Part shown: positions 7,460 to 16,945 of the stretch, piece after piece | Position numbering within the stretch: position 1 is the stretch's first letter | How the letters are laid out: every line of letters begins with the position of its first letter | DNA from: Sphingomonas kaistensis | Lineage (GTDB): Bacteria; Pseudomonadota; Alphaproteobacteria; Sphingomonadales; Sphingomonadaceae | Assembly (NCBI RefSeq): GCF_011927725.1 | Contig: NZ_JAATJC010000001.1 | Span: forward strand, 2,177,001-2,241,000 | Length of the DNA stretch: 64,000 nt | Direction of reading: 5' to 3' | Program-made: the position numbers and the translations under genes | The notes under the pieces: model-generated | The model's input: only the letters and a program-made list of their open reading frames with translations | Database searches by the model: none | What the model was told of the DNA's origin: nothing

Positions 7460-8628
7460 CGGCTGAACGCGGCCGCAAGCTCCACATGGGTCGACCAGCG
7501 GAACTGGCCGACCGGGCGCACCCAGTCGAGCCGGTATCCGCCTGACACCAGCACCGCCGCATCGCGCGCAAAGGTCGCGGGATTGCAGCTGACGTAGGCG
7601 ATTCGGGGCACCGTCGAGGCGGCGAGCTGTTCGACCTGCGCTTCCGCTCCCGACCGCGGCGGATCGAGCACCACCGCGTCGAGTCCATTAAGCTCGTCGG
7701 CCATCAGCGGGCGGCGATAAAGGTCGCGGTGCTGGGCGGCGATCGAAGGGGCGGCCCGCTTGAGCGCGAGCACGGCGCCCCGGCCCGCCTCCGCTGCCAG
7801 CACCCGGCCGGGCAGTGCCAGCGCAAAGGTGCCGATACCGGCGAACAGATCGGCCGATGTCGCGGGCGTGCCGACCGCTTCCAGGACGCTGTCGACCAGC
7901 GCGCGCTCGCCGTCTTCGGTCGCCTGAAGGAAGGCTGCGATAGGCAGGGGCACCGGGCGCCCGGACAGTGTGGCGGTGGCCGGCTGCGGCTCCCACCGCA
8001 CCTCGGGCCCGACTCCCTCGTCGAGGCTCAGCCTGGCAAGTCCCTGCTCGCCCGCGAAATCGACCAGCCCCTGCGCCGCCTCGAAGCCGTCGGCCTTGAC
8101 GCCCTTCAGCAGCAGGTCGACGCCTTGGTCGGCAAGGGTCAGGTGGATTTCGGCCGTCCGCTTGGGGGCCAGCAACAGGCCCAGCAGGCGCCGCAGCGGA
8201 TCGAGCAGGGCGAACAGCTCGGGCCGCAGGATGTGGCATTCGGCGAGATCGATGATCCGGTTCGACTTTTCGGCATTGAAGCCGAGCAAGACCCTGCCCC
8301 CGGCCTTCATTGCACGCAGCGTCGCCCGTCGGCGGGTCCGCGGGGGAGAGAGATGCGGCGCACGGACGTCGCCGGTCAGGTCATGCTGCGCTAATGCCCC
8401 GCTGACCCGCTCGACCAGATAGGCGGCATAGGCCTCGTCATCGACGTGCTGGAGCTGACACCCCCCGCATTCCGGAAAGTGACGGCATGGCGGCACCTGT
8501 CGATGGGGACCAGCAGTGACGCTGCCATCCTCCGCGACCACGTCTCCGGGTGCCGCGAACGCCACGTGGCGGCCGCTTGCCGTCACCCCATCGCCGCGCG
8601 CCGCGATCCGGACTACGATGTCGCTCAC
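7456..8628 (-). CDS. RNA m5U methyltransferase, TrmA/RlmC/RlmD family
   Basis: 390-aa S-adenosylmethionine-dependent methyltransferase expected to methylate uridine C5 in rRNA or tRNA. N-terminal cysteines Cys48, Cys54 and Cys57 (CRHFPECGGCQLQH) plus a later ECHI cysteine match the 4Fe-4S site of RlmD. The SAM site is ADLFAGIGTFALAL; DPPRSG and catalytic Cys348 in SCNPATFARD follow. GTG start overlaps the previous gene's stop as GTGA. No clear N-terminal TRAM domain. The exact target base cannot be read from sequence. It is the last gene of a coupled four-gene series. Confidence 0.9.
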   Translation of the reverse strand: MSDIVVRIAARGDGVTASGRHVAFAAPGDVVAEDGSVTAGPHRQVPPCRHFPECGGCQLQHVDDEAYAAYLVERVSGALAQHDLTGDVRAPHLSPPRTRRRATLRAMKAGGRVLLGFNAEKSNRIIDLAECHILRPELFALLDPLRRLLGLLLAPKRTAEIHLTLADQGVDLLLKGVKADGFEAAQGLVDFAGEQGLARLSLDEGVGPEVRWEPQPATATLSGRPVPLPIAAFLQATEDGERALVDSVLEAVGTPATSADLFAGIGTFALALPGRVLAAEAGRGAVLALKRAAPSIAAQHRDLYRRPLMADELNGLDAVVLDPPRSGAEAQVEQLAASTVPRIAYVSCNPATFARDAAVLVSGGYRLDWVRPVGQFRWSTHVELAAAFSR

Positions 8629-9953
8629 AGCTGCGCCACCAGATCGTCGGCGATCATCGAGGCGCCCGCCCGTTCGGCGGCTCGGCCTTGCAGCCAGACC
8701 CCGGCGCAAGCCGCTTCGAAAGCGGGCAGGCCGCGCGCCCGCAGCGCCGCGATCATTCCGGCAAGCACATCGCCCGTCCCGGCGGTGGCGAGCCAGGCAG
8801 GAGCCGGCGGCGCGAAGCCAATCCTCCCATCGGGCGACGCGACCAACGTATCGGGGCCCTTGAAGACCACCACCGCGCCGGACGCCTCTGCAGCAGCCAG
8901 CGCTTGCTCGGCCTTGGTCCCGGGTAGCGCGCCAAACAATCGCTCGAACTCACCGGCATGCGGGGTCAGGACGGCATCCTGGCCCTTCAGCCGGCCCGGC
9001 TCCCCAATGTGCCCGATGGCGTCGGCGTCGATCACCTTGGGCCGGTGGCTGACCAGGGCGAGGGTCAGCAGTTGCGGCAGCTTGCCCAGGCCGGGCCCGA
9101 CTAGTAGGCAGCCGATCTTCGGATCGTTCACCTGCGCGTCGCCGACCTGCACCACGCTCAGCGGAAGGCCGGCAATCGGAAGCGAGGTCGAGATACGGAC
9201 ATAGCCTGCACCGCTGTGCGCCGCCGCCTTCGCCGACAAGGCGATTGCGCCGGGCATCTCACCCGCCAGGCAGTGGACCAGCCCACGGCTGAATTTGTGC
9301 GCATCCGGGGCGATGGAAGGAAGCACCGGCTCGCCGATCTCGAACCACGGGCCCGGTGCATCGATGCCAATGTCGGCAAGGACCACCCGGCCCATGCCCG
9401 CCATTGCAGGCATCAGCCGATGCGCCGGCTTCAGCGCTCCGAACGCCACCGTCAGGTCGAAGTCAGGTACAGGGGAGAGGCGTGCTCCGCTGTCGGCCTC
9501 CACGCCGCTCGGCAGGTCCGCCGCGACGGCGATGTGTGATGCTTCGACGAGGGTGATTAGCGCCTCGGAAACAGCGACTTCCAGCGCTCGCTTGAGGCCA
9601 GTTCCGAACAGACAATCGATCAGCAGCGGCGCCGGGGGCGCTTCGTCCAACGCCTCGATCGGGCCATTCCACTGCGACCGCGCAGCCCTGGCAAGGTCGG
9701 TGTTCGGCTCTCCCGATGCCGCGATCCGCACCGGGCAACCGCGCTCCCGCAAGAGGCGCGCGGCGACATAGCCGTCGCCGCCATTGTTGCCGGGTCCGCA
9801 CAGCACCAGTGCCGGCATCGGCCCGGCGAAGCGGAGCGCCGCCTCGGCCAGGCCGCGGCCCGCACGCTCCATCAATTCGGTGAGGCCGCAGGTCGCTGCC
9901 GCTTCCGCCGTCCGCATTGCGGCTGCGGCCAGGATCGGGCGGTGCGCAGTCAC
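8625..9953 (-). CDS. nnr: Bifunctional NAD(P)HX epimerase/dehydratase
   Basis: 442-aa two-domain metabolite-repair enzyme that epimerises and dehydrates damaged NAD(P)HX. The N-terminal YjeF_N epimerase half has CGPGNNGGDGYVAARLL and DLPSGVEADSG; the C-terminal ribokinase-like dehydratase half has TPHAGEF, FKGPDTLV and TAGTGDVLAG. GTG start overlaps the ispE stop as GTGA, and its own stop overlaps the next GTG the same way. Length is somewhat short of the usual 490-510 aa, with a compact linker. Confidence 0.92.
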   Translation of the reverse strand: MTAHRPILAAAAMRTAEAAATCGLTELMERAGRGLAEAALRFAGPMPALVLCGPGNNGGDGYVAARLLRERGCPVRIAASGEPNTDLARAARSQWNGPIEALDEAPPAPLLIDCLFGTGLKRALEVAVSEALITLVEASHIAVAADLPSGVEADSGARLSPVPDFDLTVAFGALKPAHRLMPAMAGMGRVVLADIGIDAPGPWFEIGEPVLPSIAPDAHKFSRGLVHCLAGEMPGAIALSAKAAAHSGAGYVRISTSLPIAGLPLSVVQVGDAQVNDPKIGCLLVGPGLGKLPQLLTLALVSHRPKVIDADAIGHIGEPGRLKGQDAVLTPHAGEFERLFGALPGTKAEQALAAAEASGAVVVFKGPDTLVASPDGRIGFAPPAPAWLATAGTGDVLAGMIAALRARGLPAFEAACAGVWLQGRAAERAGASMIADDLVAQL

Positions 9954-10762
9954 CGGAGGACACTCGCCAGGTGCCACCACTCGGGCGGGCAAGCCGCGGC
10001 GGCACGATCGCGCGCCTCCTCGCCCGCAAACAGCGCGAAGCAGGTCGCTCCGGAGCCTGACATCCGCACGGTTTCCGCACCTTCGCAGGATTTCAGCCAC
10101 TCGAGAATATCATCGATCTCGGGCACCAGCGCTCGCGCTGCCGGCTCGAGGTCGTTGCGACCCTCCCGCCAGTCGCCGAGTGCGCCGCGGTCAACACCGT
10201 CCCAGGCGCCGAAGACGGTGGCGGTCGATAGTGGCAGGCGTGGATTGACCAGCAGCACGGGGCAACTCGCTACCCCGGCGTCGACCAGTGTCAGGGTATC
10301 TCCGGCGCCCTCCCCGCGCGACGTCATGCTGAGCAGGCACGCCGGCACATCGCTGCCCAGGGTCGGGGCGATCCGCTGCGCCATTTCGGGGTCGATGCCC
10401 CACAGGGACGTCAGCAGCCGGAGCGCGGCGGCGGCATCGGCCGAGCCGCCGCCGACTCCGGACGCGACCGGCAGGCGCTTGTCGAGCGTAAGCCGCACCC
10501 CTTTGCCGATCCTCGCCTCGGCGGCGAGCGCGGCCGCGGCACGATGGACGAGGTTGTCGCTCCCGTCGTCCAGCATGGCCGCGAAGGGCCCGGTGATGGT
10601 CAGGGACAGGTCGTCGCTCGGCTCGGCGGTCAGGCGGTCGCCGTGGATGCAGAAAGCGAAGATCGTCTCGATGTCGTGGCGTCCGTCGTCGCGGCGGCGG
10701 CGGACGTGAAGCGCAAGGTTGACCTTGGCCGGCGCGATCTCGGTCACGGGGAGGCCGGTCAC
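9950..10762 (-). CDS. ispE: 4-diphosphocytidyl-2-C-methyl-D-erythritol kinase
   Basis: 270-aa GHMP kinase that phosphorylates CDP-ME in the non-mevalonate isoprenoid pathway. The N-terminal EIAPAKVNLALHV and the ATP loop [20 protein letters not shown] are diagnostic. GTG start overlaps the upstream TPR gene by GTGA; an alternative in-frame GTG five codons later is possible. Cytoplasmic. Confidence 0.95.
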   Translation of the reverse strand: MTGLPVTEIAPAKVNLALHVRRRRDDGRHDIETIFAFCIHGDRLTAEPSDDLSLTITGPFAAMLDDGSDNLVHRAAAALAAEARIGKGVRLTLDKRLPVASGVGGGSADAAAALRLLTSLWGIDPEMAQRIAPTLGSDVPACLLSMTSRGEGAGDTLTLVDAGVASCPVLLVNPRLPLSTATVFGAWDGVDRGALGDWREGRNDLEPAARALVPEIDDILEWLKSCEGAETVRMSGSGATCFALFAGEEARDRAAAACPPEWWHLASVLR

Positions 10763-12408
10763 GGCGCGGCGGTCGCCGCGCTCAGCCCGGCACCGATCTT
10801 GTTCTGTACCCGCTGGCGGACGTCGTCCTCGGCGGTGACCAGGGCCGCCTGCCAGGCGAAGCGCGCCTCATATTTGCGACCCGCAGCATAAAGCGCATCG
10901 CCAAGATGCTCGTGGATCTCGGACTGGGCGGGATCGGCGGCGGCGGCGCGCTGAAGAGTCAGGATCGCGTCGGCCACCTTGCCGCGCTTATATTGCGCCC
11001 AGCCGAGCGAATCGGTGATCGAGGCATCGTCGGGGGCCCGGCGGCTCGCTTCGGCGATCAGCGCCTCGGCCTCGTCCAGCTGCTCGCCGCGTTCGAGGCG
11101 CGCGTAACCGAGATAGTTGAGCACTGCCGGATTGTCTGGAGCGAGCTTGTACGCCAGTTCGAGCGCGCTTTCGGCCTGCGGCCACTTACCGCCCTGCTCC
11201 AGCGCTGCACCGCGCAAAAGGTGGATGGACCAGAGCTCGGGCCCCGGCCCCCCGGCCTGCACCGCCGCAGCGGCACCGCCATAAGCGACCGCCGCCTCAT
11301 CGTACTTCTTCATCGCCTCAAGCACGTCGCCGAGCCTCAGCCAGTCCGCTGCCCCGGCTCTGTCATCAGCGACGAAGGCTTTGGCCCGCGCGAGGGCTTC
11401 CTGCGGGCGGCTGGCGCGAAGCAAGATCCGGGTTTCCGCATCGCGCGCTTCGGTGAGGAACGGCGACTTGTCGGGCAGCGTGCGAAAGACCGCGATCCCG
11501 TCGTCACCTCGACCGCTTCGGTCGAGCAGCAAGCCTGCTAGTAGCGCCGCTTGCTCGTTACGCGGGTCGGCATGGCGCGCGACCTGGGCAAGGCCAAGCG
11601 GGAGGGTGCCGCTATCGCCCTCGTCAAGGCCGACCGCGAGTGCGACCACCAGTTCCGACAGCCCTTCCGCGGCGGTGGCGATGGGCAGGCGTGGGCGCCG
11701 CTCGGTCGCAAGGTGCGTCGCTGCACCGCGCAGGGTGACGTCACGCCCGGCAAGCAGGGCCAGCCCGCCCTCGCGATTGCCCTGCGCGACCAGACCGGTC
11801 GCAAAGGCGATCCGGAGACGGTTGGCACGCCCCCTCGCCGCCGCCAGCGCCCGAGTGAACAGCGGCTCCGCTTCCGCGCCGCGGCCGGCTGCGAGGAGGA
11901 TCAGCGCCTTGTGCTCGGGCACGAACTGGCTGAGCGGGCTGCTCGCCTGCACCCCGTCGAGCAGCTTGAGCGCCTCGGGCAGGCGGCGTCGCTCGGCCAG
12001 GGTCCAGGCCCCGACGAACGGGGCCATGAAGTCGAGTTGCTGGGGAAATTCAGCCCCGACTTCCTGGTCGATCCGGCCCTTGCGCAGGGCGTCGCCGATC
12101 AGGAGAAGCCGCGCATCGACGGCAAGCTCCGCCTTCGGCTGACGCTGCGCCAGGCGAACCGCCAGTGGCATGTCTCCGGCAAGGATCGCCTGGCCGACTG
12201 CCCTTCGCGCCGCTAGCCGGTCGCCGGGATCCGCCGCAGCAAGGCTCGCGTAGAGCATCGCCGCCCGGCGGGCATCGCCCGCGGTGGCGGCGGCCCGCGC
12301 CGCGACAAAGGTACTGGCGCCCGACCGCAGGAAATCGACCCGCTGCTGGCCGGGGGCCGCAGCGGCAAGCGCGCAGGCGAGGCTACATGTTAGGGTAGTT
12401 GGGCCCAC
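10759..12408 (-). CDS. Exported tetratricopeptide-repeat protein
   Basis: About 549 aa with an alanine-rich hydrophobic N-terminus (LTCSLACALAAAA) compatible with a signal peptide, followed by TPR-like helical pairs. The clearest repeats are towards the C-terminus: ALELAYKLAPDNPAVLNYLGYARLE, IAEASRRAPDDASITDSLGWA and LQRAAAADPAQSEIHEHLGDA-type units (each shown in part). Start is GTG at 12408 with GGAGGG 5 nt upstream, overlapping the ETF-QO 3' end by 26 nt; GTG at 12414 is the alternative. Probably a periplasmic scaffold; partner unknown. First gene of the GTGA-coupled series with ispE. Confidence 0.82.
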   Translation of the reverse strand: MGPTTLTCSLACALAAAAPGQQRVDFLRSGASTFVAARAAATAGDARRAAMLYASLAAADPGDRLAARRAVGQAILAGDMPLAVRLAQRQPKAELAVDARLLLIGDALRKGRIDQEVGAEFPQQLDFMAPFVGAWTLAERRRLPEALKLLDGVQASSPLSQFVPEHKALILLAAGRGAEAEPLFTRALAAARGRANRLRIAFATGLVAQGNREGGLALLAGRDVTLRGAATHLATERRPRLPIATAAEGLSELVVALAVGLDEGDSGTLPLGLAQVARHADPRNEQAALLAGLLLDRSGRGDDGIAVFRTLPDKSPFLTEARDAETRILLRASRPQEALARAKAFVADDRAGAADWLRLGDVLEAMKKYDEAAVAYGGAAAAVQAGGPGPELWSIHLLRGAALEQGGKWPQAESALELAYKLAPDNPAVLNYLGYARLERGEQLDEAEALIAEASRRAPDDASITDSLGWAQYKRGKVADAILTLQRAAAADPAQSEIHEHLGDALYAAGRKYEARFAWQAALVTAEDDVRQRVQNKIGAGLSAATAAP

Positions 12409-14035
12409 CGCCACCCTCCGGGGTCACCCAATTGATGTTCTGACACGGATCCTTGATGTCGCAGGTCTTGCAGTGGACGCAGTTCTGCGCGTTGATCTGC
12501 AGACGCGGCGCGCCGCCTTCCAGCACATATTCATAGACCCCTGCCGGGCAATAACGCTGCTCGGGCCCGTCATAGTCGGGCAGGTTTACCCGCGTCGGGA
12601 TCGTCGGGTCCTTGAGGTGAAGGTGGACCGGCTGGTCTTCCTCATGGTTGGTGTTCGACAGGAACACGCTCGACAGCTTGTCGAAGCTGATCACCCCGTC
12701 GGGGCGCGGATAGTTGATCGGCGGAGCGATATCGCGGCGCCACAGTGTTTCATGGTCAGGATGATGCTTCATCGTGATCGGCAGGCCGATCTTGAGATGC
12801 TGCATCCAGAGGTCGGCTCCGGCCAAGATCGTGCCGATGGTTGCGCCAAACTTGGCGACGGCGGGCTCGGCATTGCGGACCTTGCGTAATTCCTCGCCAA
12901 TCCAGCCATTTCTGACCGACGGCTCATAGTCGGCGAGAACATCGGAGCGGCGGTCGGCGGCGATTGCGGCGAAGGCGGCGTCGGCGGCCAGCATGCCCGA
13001 CTTCATCGCCGTGTGGGTGCCCTTGATACGCGGCACGTTCACGAAACCCGCCGAGCAACCGATCAGTGCACCGCCCGGGAAGGCGAGCTTGGGAATGCTC
13101 TGCCATCCGCCCTCGTTGATCGCCCGCGCACCGTACGACACGCGGCGGCCGCCCTCCAGCAGCGGGCGGATCGCCGGGTGCTGCTTGTAGCGCTGCATCT
13201 CGTCGAACGGCGACAGGTGCGGATTCTTGTAGTTGAGCGCGACCACGAAGCCGATCGACACCTGGTTGTTGTCCTGGTGGTAGATCCACCCCCCGCCCCA
13301 CGCATCGTCGAGGGGCCAGCCCTGGGTGTGGATCACGGTGCCCGGCTTGTGCTTGGCCGGATCGACGTCCCACAATTCCTTGATCCCGAGGCCATAGACC
13401 TGCGGCTGGCAGTCGGCTTCCAGGCCGAATTGCTTCTTGAGCTGCTTGGTCAGCGAGCCGCGCGCACCCTCGGCGAAGAAGGTGTAGCGGGCGTGCAGCT
13501 CCATCCCGGGCTGGTAGTCGCCCTTGGGTCCGCCATCGCGGCCGATGCCCATCGCGCCGGTCGCAACGCCTTTGACCGAGCCGTCCTCGTTGTAGAGCAC
13601 CTCCGCCGCCGGGAAGCCGGGAAAGATCTCGACGCCCAGCTCTTCCGCCTTGCCGCCGAGCCAGCGGCAGAGGTTGGCGAGGCTGCCGGTGAACGTCCCT
13701 TTGTTGTCGAGGAAGCTCGGCATCATCAGGTGCGGCAGATTGTACTTCTTGGTCTTGGTCAGCACCCAATGATGGTTGCTGGTGACCGGCACCCGGCCAA
13801 GCAGGCAGGAGCTGTCCTCACGCCAGTCGGGCAGCAACTCATCGAGGCTGCGCGGATCGATCACCGCGCCCGACAGGATGTGCGCGCCGACTTCCGACCC
13901 TTTTTCGAGCACGCAGACGCTGAGCTCGCGGCCTGCCTCGTTCGCCAATTGTTTCAGCCGGATCGCAGCACTGAGCCCAGCCGGCCCCGCGCCCACGATG
14001 ACGACATCATATTCCATCGACTCCCGGTCGCTCAT
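12383..14035 (-). CDS. Electron transfer flavoprotein-ubiquinone oxidoreductase
   Basis: 550-aa inner-membrane-associated enzyme passing electrons from ETF to ubiquinone, serving fatty-acid and amino-acid oxidation. The FAD motif VGAGPAGLSAAIRL lies near residue 12; the C-terminal 4Fe-4S ferredoxin-like segment is NCVHCKTCDIKDPCQN with four cysteines; length matches the family. Start is ATG MSDRESMEYD; an AAGAAGGA lies about 14 nt upstream, and a second ATG six codons in has GGGAG close by. The longer open frame upstream overlaps a convincing plus-strand gene and was dropped. Confidence 0.96.
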   Translation of the reverse strand: MSDRESMEYDVVIVGAGPAGLSAAIRLKQLANEAGRELSVCVLEKGSEVGAHILSGAVIDPRSLDELLPDWREDSSCLLGRVPVTSNHHWVLTKTKKYNLPHLMMPSFLDNKGTFTGSLANLCRWLGGKAEELGVEIFPGFPAAEVLYNEDGSVKGVATGAMGIGRDGGPKGDYQPGMELHARYTFFAEGARGSLTKQLKKQFGLEADCQPQVYGLGIKELWDVDPAKHKPGTVIHTQGWPLDDAWGGGWIYHQDNNQVSIGFVVALNYKNPHLSPFDEMQRYKQHPAIRPLLEGGRRVSYGARAINEGGWQSIPKLAFPGGALIGCSAGFVNVPRIKGTHTAMKSGMLAADAAFAAIAADRRSDVLADYEPSVRNGWIGEELRKVRNAEPAVAKFGATIGTILAGADLWMQHLKIGLPITMKHHPDHETLWRRDIAPPINYPRPDGVISFDKLSSVFLSNTNHEEDQPVHLHLKDPTIPTRVNLPDYDGPEQRYCPAGVYEYVLEGGAPRLQINAQNCVHCKTCDIKDPCQNINWVTPEGGGGPNYPNM

Positions 14036-14111
14036 CGTCTGACACAAGTCCTTCTTTTCGTTGTTGCGGACTTGGCCTCCGCTTCCACTTCCGTCAATGG
14101 TCAGGAGGTCT

Positions 14112-14861
14112 ATGCTGGATGCCATGAACGAGCGACTGCAGCCAAAGGATCTGACCCGGGCGGAGGCGATGAGCCTGCTTGCCTGGTGGATCGAGGCAGG
14201 GGTCGATGTCGCGGTCCAGGACGCGCCGCGCGACTGGCGCGCCAAGGCTGTTCCGACCCCGCCGGAGCCAGTCGAGCAGCAAACGGCACCCGTGTCGCAG
14301 CCGGCGCGCCCGACCAGCGGCGGCACCTTGCCAACGACGCTCGAGGCGTTCCACGCCCACCTTGCCGAGAGCGCCGACCTGCCCCTGTTCCGTGCCGGAG
14401 CCGCCCGGGCGCTTCCCCACGGCCCCGAAAGCGCCGACCTCATGCTTCTGACGGGCATTCCCACGCCCGAGGACACGGCCGAGGGGCAACCGATCGGCGG
14501 CGCTGCCTGGGCCCTGACCCAGCGCATGCTGCGTGCCGCAGGGCTTGCTCCCGAACAGGCCTATGTCGCCGCGCTGACCTGCTTTTCCGGCATGGGGACG
14601 CGCTTCTCGGCCGCCGAAAGCAATGCCTGCCGGGACACGATCCTGGCACAGATCGCGCTCGCAGCGCCCAAGCGGCTGCTACTGCTGGGCGACCAGCCCG
14701 CCAAGCTGTTGCTGGGCGAGCCGATGGCAAGCGCGCGCGGAAAGCTCCATCGCCTTGCCGGAATTCCTACTGCCGTCACCTTTCCGCCCCGCCAGTTGCT
14801 GGGAAAGAACGGGTACAAGCCCTTGGCCTGGGCCGACCTCTTGCTGATCACAGGTGCCTAA
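14112..14861 (+). CDS. Uracil-DNA glycosylase superfamily-like protein, active site degenerate
   Basis: About 249 aa. The C-terminal half resembles family 4/5 uracil-DNA glycosylases in layout: LLTGIPTPEDTAEGQPIGG corresponds to the GEGPG...ED..G.PFVG motif, SNACRDTILAQIALAAP to the E..AC..FL..QI segment, and LLLLGDQPAKLLLG to the LG..A...LL strand. The first glycines and the terminal HPS motif are not visible, so catalysis is doubtful. The N-terminal 70 residues are a helix plus a Pro-rich linker. A strong AGGAGGT lies just before the ATG; an ATG at 14124 is the other candidate. Confidence 0.75.
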   Translation: MLDAMNERLQPKDLTRAEAMSLLAWWIEAGVDVAVQDAPRDWRAKAVPTPPEPVEQQTAPVSQPARPTSGGTLPTTLEAFHAHLAESADLPLFRAGAARALPHGPESADLMLLTGIPTPEDTAEGQPIGGAAWALTQRMLRAAGLAPEQAYVAALTCFSGMGTRFSAAESNACRDTILAQIALAAPKRLLLLGDQPAKLLLGEPMASARGKLHRLAGIPTAVTFPPRQLLGKNGYKPLAWADLLLITGA

Positions 14862-16694
14862 TTGTTGATTTCTCCTGCATTCGCCGCGTCGCTTCTTCTT
14901 TCCACCGGCCAGCCTTCCACGCCGCCCGACGACCCGCTTGCTCCGATCGAAGAGCCGCATGAGGCACAGTCGCCGCCGCCCACCGCACCGGCCGCGCCCG
15001 TCGTCGCGGTGCCCAGGGATTGGCCGGGCGTGTTCGCCGCCATTCGCGGCGGGCAGTGGTCGGCGGCCTCGGCCGGCATCGCCGCGCTCCCGGCCTCACC
15101 GCTGACGGCGTTGGCCAGGGCCCAGCTCTACACCGCGAAGGGCTCGCCGCCGGTCACCGCGCAGCAGGTGCTTGCCCTGCTCGCCGAAGCCCCCGAGCTG
15201 CCCCAGGCAGACCAATTGCAGCGCCTCGCCCTTGCTCGCGGCGCAACCGCGACGACGCCCCTTCCGCGGCGCGCCGCTCTGGTTCCGATCGGCAGCGCCC
15301 CGCGCCGCGGCCGGGCCAGCCCGATTACCGGAGAGCCCGAGGTGGACCGGCTCCGCAAGGCGATGGAGCCGCTGGTCAAGGTCGATGACGCAGCCTCCGC
15401 CGAACGGCTGCTGCTGGCCTCGCTGCCGCTGATCAGCGCCGAGGCACGAGCGGAGCTGGGACAGCGTGTCGCCTGGATCTATTATGTCCGGGGCCAGGAC
15501 GCCGACGCCCGCCGGGTCGCCGAGATGGCGCGCGGCCCCTACACACCGCCGCCCCCGCAGCCCGTCGCGGTCCTGCCTCCCGTCATGGATTCCTTAGCTG
15601 TCGGCCCCGTCCCGACACCCGTCGCACCACCTCCTGCCCCACCCTCGCTCTCCGTCACTCGCGCGCCGAGCGGACCCTGGGCGCAGCAGGCGGAGTGGGT
15701 CAGCGGCCTTGCCAGCTGGCGGCTCAACGACTGCAACACCGCGTCGCGTGCCTTCCGCGAGGTGGGTGAGCGCTCGGCCGAGCCGAGCCTTGCCGCTGCC
15801 GGCTATTATTGGGCGGCCCGGGCCGAAATGGCCTGCCGTCGCCCGGCAGACGTTCAGCCGCTTCTGCGCGTCGCAGCCCGCAACACCGAAACCTTCTACG
15901 GCCTGCTCGCCCGCCGCACGCTCGGCCAGGAAACGCGCATCTCGCCGCTTCCAGTCGCCGCCGCCTCGTCCATCGCCCGGCTACCCAATATCGCCCGGGC
16001 CGAAGAACTGGTCAGGATCGGCGAACGCGACCTTGCCGGCGAGCTGCTTCGGCACCAGGCGAGGATCGGCGCCCCGGCCGATCAGACCGCGCTGGTCGCC
16101 GTCGCCGCCAGGCTGGAGCTGTCCGCGACCCAGCACTTCCTTGGCCACTTCGGCCAGCCCGGCGCCCGCGTCCCGGCCGCCGCCCGCTACCCGGCGCCAA
16201 GCTGGGCGCCGCGAGAAGGCTGGCGGATCGATCCCGCGCTGGCGCTTGCCCACACCCTGCAGGAATCCTCCTTCCGCGCGGAAGCGGTCAGCCAGGCCGG
16301 AGCGGTCGGGCTGATGCAGGTGCTTCCCTCGACCCGCGACCTCATCGTGCGCGCACGCGGGCTGGCGCCGGGCGACCTCAAGAACCCCGGCGTAAACATG
16401 GGGTTCGGTCAGGCCTGGATCGAATGGATGCGCACCCATCAGGCGACCGGCGGTCAACTTCCCAAAGTGATCGCGAGCTACAATGCCGGGCCGCTTCCGG
16501 TCGGGCGCTGGCAGGTCAATGACCGCGGCGATCCCCTGCTTTGGATCGAGTCCATGCCGTTCTGGGAAACCCGCTTCTACGTTCCTGCCGTGATGCGGAA
16601 CCTGTGGATCTATCAGGGCTTCGAAGGGCAACCGACCATCACCCTGAATGAGCTTGCCCAGCATCGCTGGCCGAGTTTCCCGGCCAGGCGCTGA
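14862..16694 (+). CDS. Lytic transglycosylase, SLT domain
   Basis: 610-aa exported peptidoglycan lyase. A short hydrophobic N-terminus (PAFAASLLLST) suggests export. Residues about 50-400 form alpha-helical repeats as in soluble lytic transglycosylases, interrupted by a Pro-rich linker near 230-265. The C-terminal SLT domain has catalytic Glu468 in LQESSF, GAVGLMQVLPST and ASYNAGP. The TTG start directly abuts the TAA of the glycosylase-like gene (or the next TTG, 14865), suggesting coupling. It cleaves glycan strands giving 1,6-anhydroMurNAc ends, which fits the recycling genes elsewhere in the window. Confidence 0.92.
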   Translation: MLISPAFAASLLLSTGQPSTPPDDPLAPIEEPHEAQSPPPTAPAAPVVAVPRDWPGVFAAIRGGQWSAASAGIAALPASPLTALARAQLYTAKGSPPVTAQQVLALLAEAPELPQADQLQRLALARGATATTPLPRRAALVPIGSAPRRGRASPITGEPEVDRLRKAMEPLVKVDDAASAERLLLASLPLISAEARAELGQRVAWIYYVRGQDADARRVAEMARGPYTPPPPQPVAVLPPVMDSLAVGPVPTPVAPPPAPPSLSVTRAPSGPWAQQAEWVSGLASWRLNDCNTASRAFREVGERSAEPSLAAAGYYWAARAEMACRRPADVQPLLRVAARNTETFYGLLARRTLGQETRISPLPVAAASSIARLPNIARAEELVRIGERDLAGELLRHQARIGAPADQTALVAVAARLELSATQHFLGHFGQPGARVPAAARYPAPSWAPREGWRIDPALALAHTLQESSFRAEAVSQAGAVGLMQVLPSTRDLIVRARGLAPGDLKNPGVNMGFGQAWIEWMRTHQATGGQLPKVIASYNAGPLPVGRWQVNDRGDPLLWIESMPFWETRFYVPAVMRNLWIYQGFEGQPTITLNELAQHRWPSFPARR

Positions 16695-16844
16695 TCAGTT
16701 GCGGAACAGGAAGCCCGGCCAGCGCATCTGGGTACCCCGCTTGATCCGGCGCTGATCGTCTTCGAACGCCAGCCTTTGCTCTTCCGCCATTGTGAGGCGG
16801 GGGCCCTGCGCTTGCGTCGTCGGGGAAGTGTCCTTCCGTTCCAT
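16695..16844 (-). CDS. Small hypothetical protein, 49 aa
   Basis: Charged short protein, MERKDTSPTTQAQG at the start and MRWPGFLFRN at the end, with a central acidic/basic helix. Its stop directly abuts the lytic transglycosylase stop on the other strand. An ATG at 16868 would add eight residues and I cannot choose firmly. No family recognised. Support is modest: an open frame with reasonable codon use filling the gap before the radical SAM gene. Confidence 0.5.
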   Translation of the reverse strand: MERKDTSPTTQAQGPRLTMAEEQRLAFEDDQRRIKRGTQMRWPGFLFRN

Positions 16845-16945
16845 GGCTCGATCATAGCGCCCGATCATGACCGCCTGCCCGCACTTATGTTGCGGTAACA
16901 TTTCGATGTTCTTGCTTCGTTCCGCAGCGTGTCTAGACTGGCGTC

